Shown here: positions 12,503 through 23,131 of the stretch, piece after piece
Layout: each line of letters starts with the position of its first letter
Numbering within the stretch: position 1 is the stretch's first letter
From: Cercis canadensis
Lineage: Eukaryota; Streptophyta; Magnoliopsida; Fabales; Fabaceae
Length of the DNA: 64,000 nt
Direction: 5' to 3'
Assembly: GCA_003255065.1 (NCBI GenBank)
Contig: QAOA01003625.1
Coordinates: 108,041 to 172,040, forward strand
Translations under genes and position numbers: made by a program
Notes under the pieces: generated by a model
Told to the model about the DNA's origin: nothing
The model's database searches: none
Seen by the model: the letters and a program-made list of their open reading frames with translations, nothing else

Positions 12503-13285
12503 TCGTTGCCAGCTTTTAGCAGCTGGTTCTTTACTCAATTTCTCCTCTTAAATAGCTAATCATCATTCTATATTCCAGAGGATATGAGAAGCATTAAAAT
12601 GAACATGTCAATCTTTTGTACAGATCTGACATGTGGTGCTAATTTTTCTGAATTTCATGAGAAGCTTGACCATGAAGTAATTTTCTTGGAACATTATATT
12701 GTTTACATTTTTCCAATCATATGAATCAATTTAACAAGTGTAATGACGCTTTCAAAATAAATAAAACATAGTGAACATCTGTGTTTCATTATTCCAGTGA
12801 CGGAGTACTGGCACAGCACAAAATACCAGCTATCTGGGTCTCTTATTCATTAACATTTCACACATTTATGTTATTGAATGTTACACACGGTATCATTCAT
12901 CAGGTCGTGAAGAGGACAAGAATTGTAGTTCAATTTGGGAATGACTTTTATCTCAAGCATTGGTCTTCCCGCGTATAAGACATTAGCTTCTCATTCAATA
13001 GGATCTGCTTGAAAAGAGCTCACCAAGCAATTGCAGCTGCATCAGAGCCTTTGTTTCGGAATTTCCTCTTTCCAAATTGTGTCAAGCAAGCAGACTTTCT
13101 TTCTTCCTATAAGTCTAAGATGGATCATCCTAGTATAATCCAGCTTATTTCTCACCACCTTATCTTGTAAAAGGTCCATTATGCGTAAAGGGTTATCCAA
13201 GGATACTATCAAGCACTGGAATACTTGTGTGAAACACAATATTCAACATTTATCAAAGGTCTCAGGATTGTAGGATTCGTTTACA

Positions 13286-13286
<1 letters not shown>

Positions 13287-13317
<31 letters not shown>
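13287..13317. repeat. (TA)n microsatellite
   Basis: About fifteen TA units mark the exact place where homology to the SDE3-like third exon ends. Confidence 0.95.
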
Positions 13318-13318
<1 letters not shown>

Positions 13319-15102
13319 TTCATATTTATAATTTAATCAAATAACACAAATATAATTTTGAAGAGATTCTTATTTTATGAAAAGATTGGACATTTACATC
13401 ATAATATTATATTGATATATTTTATCATAAACTGATGTCCTAAATTGTTAGTGATTTTATTCACTTTTATTATATTCCCTTACTAAAAAAGGGACATGAA
13501 CCCCACTTGCATAAAATATTAATATCTTCTCCAAAATAAATATAGTTACAACTTACAAGGGATATTACCAATTCATTATAATATATCTCTTCACAATAAA
13601 AAAACTAGTCAAGTGATATCACCAATTTATTCTAATCTATTTCTTATCTATCAATTCCCTAACATATTTATTGCATACAAGCAAAAAAAAAAAAAATTTC
13701 TTAATAAAAAAAATCTATATAAAAATGGGAAAAAAATGCCAAAAGAGAGCTAGATTTGTTTGAGCTATGTCCGAGTCATGTCAACCTCGTGGTCGAGCCA
13801 ATTTTGTTTTTTTCTTTGGACACATCTGTATGCATATCTAACATGTGTCGTGGCTATGTCCGTGTCTGTTTTGTGTCGGACATGGGATGCAGAACATAGC
13901 ATGGATCTCATTTCTTTATATTCAATGCATATTATAAATTTCTTAATCAATACCAAAATCTACAGCTACTGTTTCTGGTGAGGAACATGGACTTCGGGTT
14001 TAGTTCCCTTAACTAATAAATGAGAAAGAATATATCCTTTCAGTTAATAGATACTTGTGTAATATGGATTTACCAAGTCGATTGATAGTTGCAAGAAGAT
14101 TCTGCCAATTTGCAAATAGAATTGGATATTTCTCCTACATAGTGATGGCCACACAAACTTGAGTTTATGCTTATCTTCATGCATCCTTGCAATGTCATGT
14201 TCAACTACACACCTTTTTCATTCAATACAATTTAATTAGTAAACAATGAACTGTACTTTTGTACATCTCAACAAAATAAGGGCTTAATCTAACTTAAGGA
14301 TTTACTCTAATTACAACTAACTGAATCTTACGCCCTCAAAAAATATATTTTGAAAGAAAAAAATATTGTAATTAATAGATTGGATTCTATGTAAATAAAA
14401 TCAAAGAGGTGATATAATCTGTTTTCCAATATATATATATATAGACACATACATGTAGTGTCGTGTTGTGTCTTGTGTCATTGCTTGTGCTTTCTACTTA
14501 ATAAGTATAATTGTGACCTTCGGAAAAACATATTTTTCTTAAGTAAGTCTAACAAAAAATACAAAGATTATCATTATTTATCCAAACTCATTCTACAAAG
14601 TCAATTGAATTTAATAACCCTAATCTGTTCAACATTATTGTCTTGCACTAGAACATCCAGTAATATACTCCCAAAAAACAAGATTTTAATAGTCAATGCT
14701 GATCTTGTGGTCCTATTTTACTTATTGATCCTAATCAAGTAAGATCCTATATTTACTCGACTTCATTTAAGCACTTATAGTTTTTCTTATTTAGAGAAAA
14801 GGAGCTTAAAATGTCAATTATCTTGAATGTGTGAAAGGATCATTTCCATTCAAATATTCATGAAGACAACAATGAATCTCCACATATCTTTCAGAGACCA
14901 AGTCACACAACAAAAGAGCACTCTTAGACACTTGACATTTGGACAAGAATTCCCACACATCCCGGTTGATAGCATTGCTCAAAGATTAAACTCCACATGG
15001 CAATCACAGACCAAGTCACACACCAAACCCAACACTAGAAGACACTTGACATTTGGACAAGAATTGACAACGACAAAGCCCTTCACCTTATAATTTAAAC
15101 TA
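13318..15102. other. Spacer upstream of RLK1
   Basis: No gene is visible. The part around 13990-14400 resembles the spacers at 47040-47520 and 51970-52440, and 14560-14740 resembles 42520-42690, so this is duplicated receptor-cluster spacer. Short frames here are not conserved. Confidence 0.7.
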
Positions 15103-15975
15103 ACACTAGAAGACACCAAACTGCATAGCTTATTAAATTCCATTTTTTTACTTAATATATTTGAGTTTTACTTGATTTACCACAATTTTAATGGAACCCA
15201 CTTAATTATTTTTGTACGGTTTAATTATTGAGTACGTCCTACACCAACTTATTAAGCACTTTCTAACCTCTTAACATATAAGTAGAAATATTATTTCTCA
15301 TTCTTACGAGCTATACCAATGAAAACAGCAATGAAAGGAAATGCTTACTACATATTACTTAATCCCACATTGTTTTATATTAGTGAGTTGGTAAAATTTG
15401 GACCGTACATAAGTAACTCTAATTAAGTTTAAATTATATCAATTATATTAATATATGAATCCAAATTAAAACTTTTATAGCATTGCTCAACAATGAATCT
15501 CCACATGGCAACCACAGACCAAGTCACACACCAAACCAACACTAGAAGACACCAAACTGCATAGCTTATTAAATTCCATTTTTTTACTTAATATATTTGA
15601 GTTTTACTTGATTTACCACAACTTTAATGGAACCCACTTAATTATTTTTGTACGGTATAATTATTGAGTACGTCCTACACCCACTTATTAAGCACTTTCT
15701 AACCTCTTAACATATAAGTAGAAATATTATTTCTCATTCTTACGAGCTATACCAATGAAAACAACAACGAAAGGAAATGCTTACTACATATTACTTAATC
15801 CCACATTGTTTTATATTAGTGAGTTGGTAAAATTTGGCATACATAAGTAAGTCTAATTAAGTTTAAATTATATCAATTATATTAATATATGACTCCAAAT
15901 TAAAACTTTTATAGCATTTCTCAACAATGAATCTCCACATGGCAATCACAGACCAAGTCACACAACAAACCAACA
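15103..15975. repeat. 436-base tandem duplication upstream of RLK1
   Basis: Two near-identical units begin at 15103 and 15539. Both contain ACCAAACTGCATAGC and the motif ACGAGCTATACCAATGAAAAC. A shorter related segment precedes them at about 14970 and another follows to 16000. A single related copy lies upstream of the truncated receptor at 50240-50410. Confidence 0.9.
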
Positions 15976-16002
15976 CTAGAAGACACTTGACATTTGGACA
16001 AA

Positions 16003-16154
16003 AGAGTTTCCACGCTGTTGAAAAAATTGGCACCACCTGACAACGACAGAGCCCTTCACCTTATAATTAAAGTTAACTCCACAACAAACTAAGAACATGA
16101 ACACCTGAAACAAGTCCATGATCGTATCCCCTCCTACCTCTCCTGAATTCACAA
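16003..16154 (+). promoter_or_regulatory. Conserved receptor leader with a minimal upstream ORF
   Basis: This block just before the RLK1 start is shared with 42787-42939 and 50415-50567, so it is the probable 5' leader and proximal promoter of the family. It contains ATGAACACCTGA (16097-16108), a three-codon upstream ORF ending 46 bases before the main ATG, present in all three copies. A second upstream ATG at 16118 overlaps the main start in another frame. No strong TATA box was chosen. Confidence 0.5.
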
Positions 16155-19100
16155 ATGGGAACCTATATTTTCTTTCAGAAATTCAAGTTTCCCTTGTGTG
16201 CAACCATTCTGCTTCTCTTGTTTTGCAGTGTCCATGGAGGAGGCAATGAAACTGACCAACAAGCCTTACTTGAATTCAAGGCAAAGATAAATGATCCTCT
16301 TGGCATCATGAGCTCATGGAATTCATCGTTCCACTTTTGCCAATGGCGTGGCATCATATGTGGAAAACTCCATCAAAGAATCACCATCCTCAACCTGAGC
16401 TCACAGCGCCTGCAGGGTTCAATATCTCCATACTTAGGCAACCTCACCTTTTTGCTAACACTAAACCTGCACAACAATAGCTTCAGTGGAGAAATTCCTC
16501 CTCAGATTGGCAATCTCCGCAAGCTACAAGTGCTTCGGGTAGATGAAAACTTGCTCACTGGCAAAATTCCTGCTAACATATCTGGCTGTTCAAATCTACT
16601 CTGCATCAATCTTGGTTTCAACAGGTTGGTTGGACAGGTTCCATTGGAGTTTAGTGCATTGACAAAGCTACAACTGATAGTTATTCAACACAATAATCTA
16701 ACTGGTGGGATTCCTCCATTTTTCGGAAATTTCTCAGCATTGGAGGTACTCTCAACAACCATCAACAATCTTGGAGGAACCATTCCTGACAGCCTTGGAC
16801 AGCTCAAGAAACTATATTTTTTGTCAATAGGTGCAAACATGTTGTCAGGTTCTGTACCTCCTTCAATATACAACATGTCTTCAATGAATGTGTTTTCTGT
16901 AATAGAAAACAAGCTTCACGGGACAATACCCTCAAACTTGGGCAACACTTTCCCTAGCATGACTAAGTACAGTATTGCTGACAACCTGTTTATTGGAACT
17001 ATTCCGGCTTCATTGTCCAATGCTTCAAACTTGGAACACTTTGACATTGCAGCTAATGGGATTAGTGGAAACTTGCCTTCTCTGGAGAAGCTGCATAAAC
17101 TTTCGTGGCTGGTTCTTTCCAACAATAATCTTGGTACAGGACATGATGGTGATTTGGACTTCTTGAACACTATGAGCAACATGACTAGTTTGCAGCTTAT
17201 GGCCATACATGTCAACAATTTTGGAGGGTCTTTTCCCACTTCCATCACCAACTTTACCAATCTTTCGTACTTGACCATGTCTAGTAATAAGTTATATGGA
17301 AACATCCCTGCTGGGATAGGGAATTTGGTCAATTTGGAGAGGTTGTCTATAGGAAACAACAAATTTACGGGAAACATCCCCCAAGAAATTGGAAATCTTC
17401 AACAGCTAAAGATGCTGAATATTGGTGGAAACAAATTCACAGGTAATATTCCATCATCTTTAGGAAATATAACGCAGATGATCCAACTCTACATGAATAA
17501 TAATTCTTTGTCGGGTGGTATTCCTCCCACTCTTGGGAAATGCCAAAGTTTGCTGTACTTGAATCTTAATCAGAACAATCTTAGTGGACCAATTCCCAAA
17601 CAGGTCATGAGCATCCCATCCTTAGCAATCTACATGGGCATGTCTCACAACAATTTGAAGGGTTCCCTTCCTATTGAAGTAGGAACTCTTACAAATCTTG
17701 GAGATTTGGATGTGTCTCATAACATGTTGTCTGGAGAAATTCCTGCCACTCTTGGAAGTTGCATAAAATTGGAATCATTACAAATGGAAGAAAACTTCTT
17801 CCAAGGGAATATTCCTCCTTCGTTACATTCATTGAGAGGCCTCCAACTTCTAGATTTTTCTCACAACAATTTATCTGGTAAAATTCCTGAATTTTTGGCA
17901 GATTTTGATTCACTTAGGGGATTGAATCTATCTTTCAATGATTTTGAGGGAATGGTGCCAAAAACGGGTGTTTTTAAGAACTTAAGTGCAACTTCATTTG
18001 TAGGGAACAAAAAGCTATGTGGCGGCATTGCTGAACTTCAGTTTCCCAAATGCAACTTCAAAAAGGCTACAAAAGGAAGATTGAACCTCACCATGAAGCT
18101 CATTATTGCAGCTTCTGTTGTTTTTTGTGTGGCTTTGGTGCTGTTTGGTGCATTTCTCTTTTTTGCGAAGAAGAATAGAGTAAAACCCACTTCAATCTCT
18201 TCAGTGAACGCACTGCCCCAAATGTCTTACCAAAGTATTCTTAAAGCCACCAACAGATTCAGCTCAAGTAATTTAATTGGAGTGGGTAGTTTTGGTTCTG
18301 TCTATAGAGGCATTCTTGAAAATTATGAAAAGACTGTTGCTGTGAAGGTGTTAAAGCTTGTGCACCCAGGAGCTTCCAAGAGTTTTAAAGCCGAATGTGA
18401 GGCCTTAAGGAACATAAGACATAGAAATCTGGTTAAGCTAGTAACAGCATGCTCTGGTGTTGATTATCAAGGAAATGATTTCAAGGCATTGGTTTATGAA
18501 TTCATGGTCAATGGGAGCCTAGAGGAATGGTTGCATCCAATCATCAATATTGAAAATGAGACACAAATGAGTTTAAACTTGCTTCAGAGACTTGACATTG
18601 CCATTGATGTAGCAAGTGCATTAGAGTATCTTCATCATGGTTGCAAAACACCAATAGTTCATTGTGACATGAAGCCAAGCAATGTGCTCCTAGATGACAA
18701 CATGGTAGGACATGTTGGGGACTTCGGATTGGCGAAATTCTTCCGAGAAGCCACTCATAACTATTCTACCCCTCAGTCAAGCACAATTGGAGTAAGAGGG
18801 ACTATAGGTTACATTGCTCCAGGTATTTACAATTTCCAATTTCATTTCAGAAGATCATAGACAACTTCACCTTAATTTATGCTGCTAATACACTTTCTTT
18901 GCAGAGTATGGTATGGGAAATGAAGTGTCAACATCAGGAGATGTGTATAGCTATGGCATTCTCTTGCTTGAGATATTCACAGGGAAGAGACCAACAGATG
19001 AATTGTTTAAAGGTGGCATGAATCTTCATACCTATGCAAAGGCAGGTTTGCCAATGCTAATAGCAAAAAATTTGGATCCGATTCTTCTCCAGGATCCCTA

Positions 19101-19248
19101 CAATCAGAGGAACTGTCAAGTCAAGGAATGCTTGATTTCAATATTTGATGTAGGATTAGCTTGCTCTGATGAATTGCCAAGTGAACGGATGAGCATGGAG
19201 GACGCAACAGCTCAGCTCATAGCTGTTAAGGAAAAGCTTCTCAGTTGA
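16155..19248 (+). CDS. LRR receptor-like kinase, class XII, whole (RLK1)
   Basis: Exons 16155-18822 and 18905-19248 give 1003 residues through one GT-AG intron in GYIAP/EYG. The order is: signal peptide (residues 1 to about 28), LRR cap with ETDQQALLEFKAKI, about twenty LRRs of the NLSG.IP type, transmembrane helix near 648-670, and kinase. The kinase shows a Gly loop IGVGSFGSVYRG near 707, the VAVK lysine, HCDMKPSN near 836 and DFG near 856. It is a non-RD kinase of the FLS2/EFR/Xa21 class and would sense an extracellular ligand, probably microbial, at the plasma membrane. Length and intron position are normal for the class. Met for Leu in HCDxKPSN is the only odd core residue. The start follows the shared leader. 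Ligand unknown; the class assignment is firm. Confidence 0.95.
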
Positions 19249-22200
19249 GAGAGATAAGGTGTAGCTAATTAACAAGCTATCTCAATAATCCACCGGTGAC
19301 AAGTTTTACTGTTGTTCATAGTTCAAAATTTAGACACAATAACAGTACTTTGCATTGATTTTGTTGTTGTATATGAATGGGACTTGTGCAAAGATGCATA
19401 TCAAGGTTAGTCTGTTTATACGTATAACATTAATTATGAGTTGTAATGATCTATGCACACATAATATCGTGTTGGTTGAAACAAGCCAATTTGTCTCTTG
19501 TTACCACAATATCGAATAGTTACTCAAGCAATGCGGTAATGTCAAACATATATAATAATAGAACAAGGAAGAATACACTTGTTCCTGCTAGACCTCTTAG
19601 GTTCTAATTAGTTGACCAAAGAATTGTATGTGAAATCAACAAATAACAAAATTTTTACGGCCATGTCCTCGCAACTGAATTAATCAATGTAAATGAAAGT
19701 AAACTGACAAGCTATAAGTATTATCTACTGATTCTACCATAAAACTTAATGCTAGAATAGTTTAAAGCTACATTTAGTTGACCAATACTTGCATAGAAAC
19801 TCTCTTAGGGAATGTAAATATATAGAAACTTTTCTTGTGCCAAACTTGACAGAAGATGATGGTAATTTGAAATAAAGTTATTGATAAGAGTAGAGCACAT
19901 GTGATTTTTAATTCTAACTGTTAAATTTGAATGGTTTACACCACTTGATCTATGAAAAAGATCGTAATATTCCATGATTTTGCAAGTAATTAAAGCTATA
20001 CTCAACACTATTTCCTTACCTTTTTTTTTCCTCAAACGTATTAAAATATTGGTTTTTTTTTTTTTTTTTTAACAAACATGTAAAGAGCAACCTAAATAAA
20101 AAATTCAATCTTAAGAACACAACAAATTTACCTTGGGAGACTATGAAATTTATATGAAGACATCTCCATCACTTCCCACTACTAAAGAACTATTCTTATT
20201 ATCTTCCACATCATTCCTTTAGCACGTGATCTGGACATGTTCGTCATGACCATTTTCTTAGCAGTGGTAAAAATTAATCAACACCCTCTTCAGCTTTGGG
20301 ATTTAAGTCTTTTCAAATTCTCTTGTATGTCTTTTTTTTTTTTTCCAACGCTGATCCTGAACAACTATCACATACCCTTTTTTACCAAAATAAAAAACCA
20401 AAAACAAACTAACGTGTACCCTTCTTGCCTTCTTCATTCTCTTCAGTTACTTTTCTTTTGAGTTTTCACATCATAAATCTTCAGAATTTTTTTTTAATTG
20501 TTGACCATTGATCCATATGCAATGTCCATTGATATTGTTGTGCTAAAACAGAACGCAAATGCACGCTATCGTCTTACAAATAATAAAGTGAGAATAGAGA
20601 TAGTCCCTCGAGGATTAATGATATCAATTACCGAAATTGGGTCAATTCTAATTTTATCTAATCAATAATATAAAAGAAGTACAAAGATCTAAAGTAAATA
20701 AATTGAAAACTAACAAGGCATGGATAAATCACTAAGAAAGTAAGAGTGAGAAAACTCTAGGGATTCCGATTTCACTGTAATTAATCCTAATTTTCATTTC
20801 TTTTATCCTTAATCTATGATTCATCTTTCTATTAGCTAGCCAATATTCCCTAAACTATTCACTAGCCTTTCCCAAAGTCTAGTGAAAATATTCCTAATTA
20901 CTAACCTACTATATTCCTATTTGAGTTGCAATAATCAAAAATTCATTGAGCTTTATGGATCTTTTAATTAACTACACAGCCATGGAAGTATATTCCTATC
21001 CTACATGCAACCTATGATAATTATCCCGATGAACTTAGACACATAAATCTCCTTCCGGTCTCATTGTGATTAACTAATTAACTAATTAATGGGTAGTCAA
21101 CTAGAAGCATGAAGAACAAAGACAAATATTCAAATAGAAAGGATAAATCTTTGATTAAGTCTAAAAGAAACTACAATCATTCATAATTAGGCAGAAGGTA
21201 GTTCATAACTAAAATTAAAAGCATGGTTTAATAATTTCTAGATATTAGGTAGATGGAAGAAGAAGAAAACTCAATAAAGAAGCTTAGATGATCTTCTATC
21301 ACCAATCTGCACTTGCAATCATTATCTTGTTCTTGCTTGCCTTTTTCCAAACGTCCAGAGAGAGAAGATGAATTTTAAAACCTAAAAGTTGCTACTTAAA
21401 CTAATTACCACTAGTCCTAATTCAAAAATGAAACAAGGTTACGTCTACGGAAAAATAAAATAACTGGCGCTGAGGCCCTTCAAGGGAGGCGCAGGGGTGC
21501 CTCTATTCTGGTGTTCATGCCATGTCACGGGGCGCTGGGTCGCCAAGAGGAGAAGGCAGGGTGCTGAACACTTGGAAAAACAGCCTAAAACTCAAGAGCC
21601 AGCGTTGGGGCGCCAGGGACGAAGCGTTGGGATGCTTGGAGACTTGCAAAATTGACTTATGCCCATTCTGAAGGGCTGGGGCACTAGGGCGCATAAAACC
21701 TTGGAATTTCAAGTGATGGCCGAGAGCAGGCGTTGGGGCGCTTCTTCTCTGTTTTAAATTTCCAAAACTTCTCCCTAAGTGCATCTTTAGACAAAGAATC
21801 TTCACAATTAACATTAAACCTGCAAAATAAACAAAATTACCTTGTTTAGTGCTCAAAAACCTCAAGAAACAAATACAATATTAAGCTAAAAGGATCTATA
21901 AAGTGGATATAAAATCCACCTAACAGATATTTATTTTGCATGATAGATACCATAGTCTTAGCCTTTTAATAAGGATGTTCAAGTTAAAAAATCCAAAATT
22001 TTATTCAAGCACATTCTTTTTAGAAAAAGTAATTGCCCTACCATCTTACAAAATGGTGTATGCACATTTAGTATAGAGGTATAAAAAATGTTGGTTATAT
22101 TACAAAAAAATTAAAGGTAGTTAATTATAAATTTAACTAAAGATTCTTCATATTATATCATATATAAAAATATAAAAAAATATTTTATTAATCTGAGGTT

Positions 22201-22312
22201 TTTTATGTTAGAGGAAAAGGCAATTCAATTCCAAATAATAAAGACTTTCAGTTTGATGCCTTTAATATTATATAAAAAAACTAAAATAACCTTGAGTGCT
22301 ATATGATTTTTC
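19249..22312. repeat. Duplicated receptor 3' flank, copy b
   Basis: This is the partner of 653-790 plus 7645-9134, interrupted by a solo LTR at 20536-21925. The uninterrupted target of the other element is seen at about 19391-19405 (AAAGATGCATATCAAGG). No conserved frame is present. Homology to copy a ends close to 22312. Confidence 0.85.
20536..21925. mobile_element. Solo LTR, fossil
   Basis: A 1390-base sequence starting TGTTGTGCTA and ending CACCTAACA is flanked on both sides by the five-base duplication GATAT (20531-20535 and 21926-21930). It has no internal region. It is a diverged relative of the LTR at 791-2059: both share the opening plan, CATGGAAGTATATTCCTATC-like words and a GC-rich patch. 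The paralogous locus near 8756 reads GATATTTATTTTGC without it. Confidence 0.9.
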
Positions 22313-22335
22313 CGTTTATATATTTAGTTATCCAA

Positions 22336-22518
22336 TTTTTTTTTTGTTTACACCCAAGGTATCTCCACAACCTTTGGGTATGAGACTAATCTCTGTTCGG
22401 GACAAAAATAGTAACCAATAAATCCCTCTCAACAAGTGCGACTCCAAGGTTCAAACTCAGGACCTTTTGCCCTAAAATGCCTTGGGGCTTAACCTACTTC
22501 CACTAAGCCAACACCTTC
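22336..22518 (-). mobile_element. tRNA-derived SINE
   Basis: On the minus strand the element has an A-box-like TTAGTGGAAG near its start and a B-box-like GAGTTTGAACC, and ends in a run of A (poly-T on the plus strand, 22336-22346). Flanking direct repeats are TTAGTTATCCA at about 22324 and TTAGTTATTCCA at 22519. The length near 183 bases fits plant SINEs. The family name is not assigned. Confidence 0.75.
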
Positions 22519-23131
22519 TTAGTTATTCCATATATTTTTGAATGTGATAATATGTGAGCATAATAGCCTTATAACATATAACATATAACCACATGTGAAC
22601 ATAATAACTACGTAGCATTATAAGATAGCCACATATGGTAATATAATAACCACATATCACTAAAAGACACATATGCTAAGATAACTACATATGTTAATAT
22701 AATAACCACATATCACTAGAAGACACCAAACTAAAAGTCCTTATATTTATAATTAAATTTTTTTCTCCAACATCAAGCACTTAAAAATAACATGTATCTA
22801 TACTTACTAATGATGTAGCTCATAGATTATTAGCTCAATATGGAAAGTCCATCTTAAATGAGTTTGTTTGGCTAGAGGATATTTTTCTTCTTCATGTATT
22901 GACTTTTGATGATTAATGAAATAGTATTTTCACATAAAAAAAAAAAAAATACCCAACCCAAAAGAAAATTCAAATAAGTCTAGTTAAAAGAAAAGAAATG
23001 AAAATCTATATAAAAAATTAGTCCAAAGTCCCAACAAGGTCATAGACCTGCAGTTGACCATCTCAACTCCCCGTCTGTCAATGGCATATTGCCACTTCAT
23101 AGTTGCGGGGGTCCCTTTGTAAATAAAAGAG
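22519..23131. other. AT-rich spacer with short tandem words
   Basis: No gene is seen. Around 22560-22720 the words ACCACATATCACTA and CACATATG with TAATATAATA recur several times at irregular spacing. A short poly-A tract lies at 22937-22950. Confidence 0.6.

Larger units (their letters stand above)
9135..13279 (+). pseudogene. SDE3-like gene, scrambled pseudogene (copy A)
   Basis: Pieces of the gene at 36967-41455 occur here in the wrong order. A fragment of the second exon and its downstream intron (9135-9706) comes first. Then come part of the first exon (9707-10027, encoding SLIFAIRNEIKSLIKKDI), a second copy of the second exon (10944-11119) and part of the third exon (12901-13279, with FNRICLKRAHQAIAAASEP). 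The third-exon piece has several stops and stops matching near 13279, just before a TA repeat; the second-exon copy is frameshifted. It cannot give a full product. The first intron carries a Copia-type LTR fragment and the last intron another LTR-like insertion. The relation to SDE3/MOV10 rests on the intact paralog. Confidence 0.85.

Noticed and set aside
16175-17913. Several antisense or shifted open frames of 60-153 codons across the RLK1 LRR exon
   Set aside because: They mirror the repetitive LRR coding and recur at the same places in RLK2 and RLK4. No domain is seen and the sense frame explains them.
18823-18860. Reading RLK1 exon 1 through the donor to a stop at 18860
   Set aside because: This would lose the end of the kinase. 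The GT-AG intron restores the family sequence GYIAPEYG in all copies.
21515-21865. A 116-codon minus-strand frame
   Set aside because: It lies wholly inside the solo LTR and shows no protein similarity.
22560-22730. Recurrent ACCACATAT words resembling a CRISPR or satellite array
   Set aside because: Spacing is irregular, units are short and diverged, and the host is a plant nucleus.
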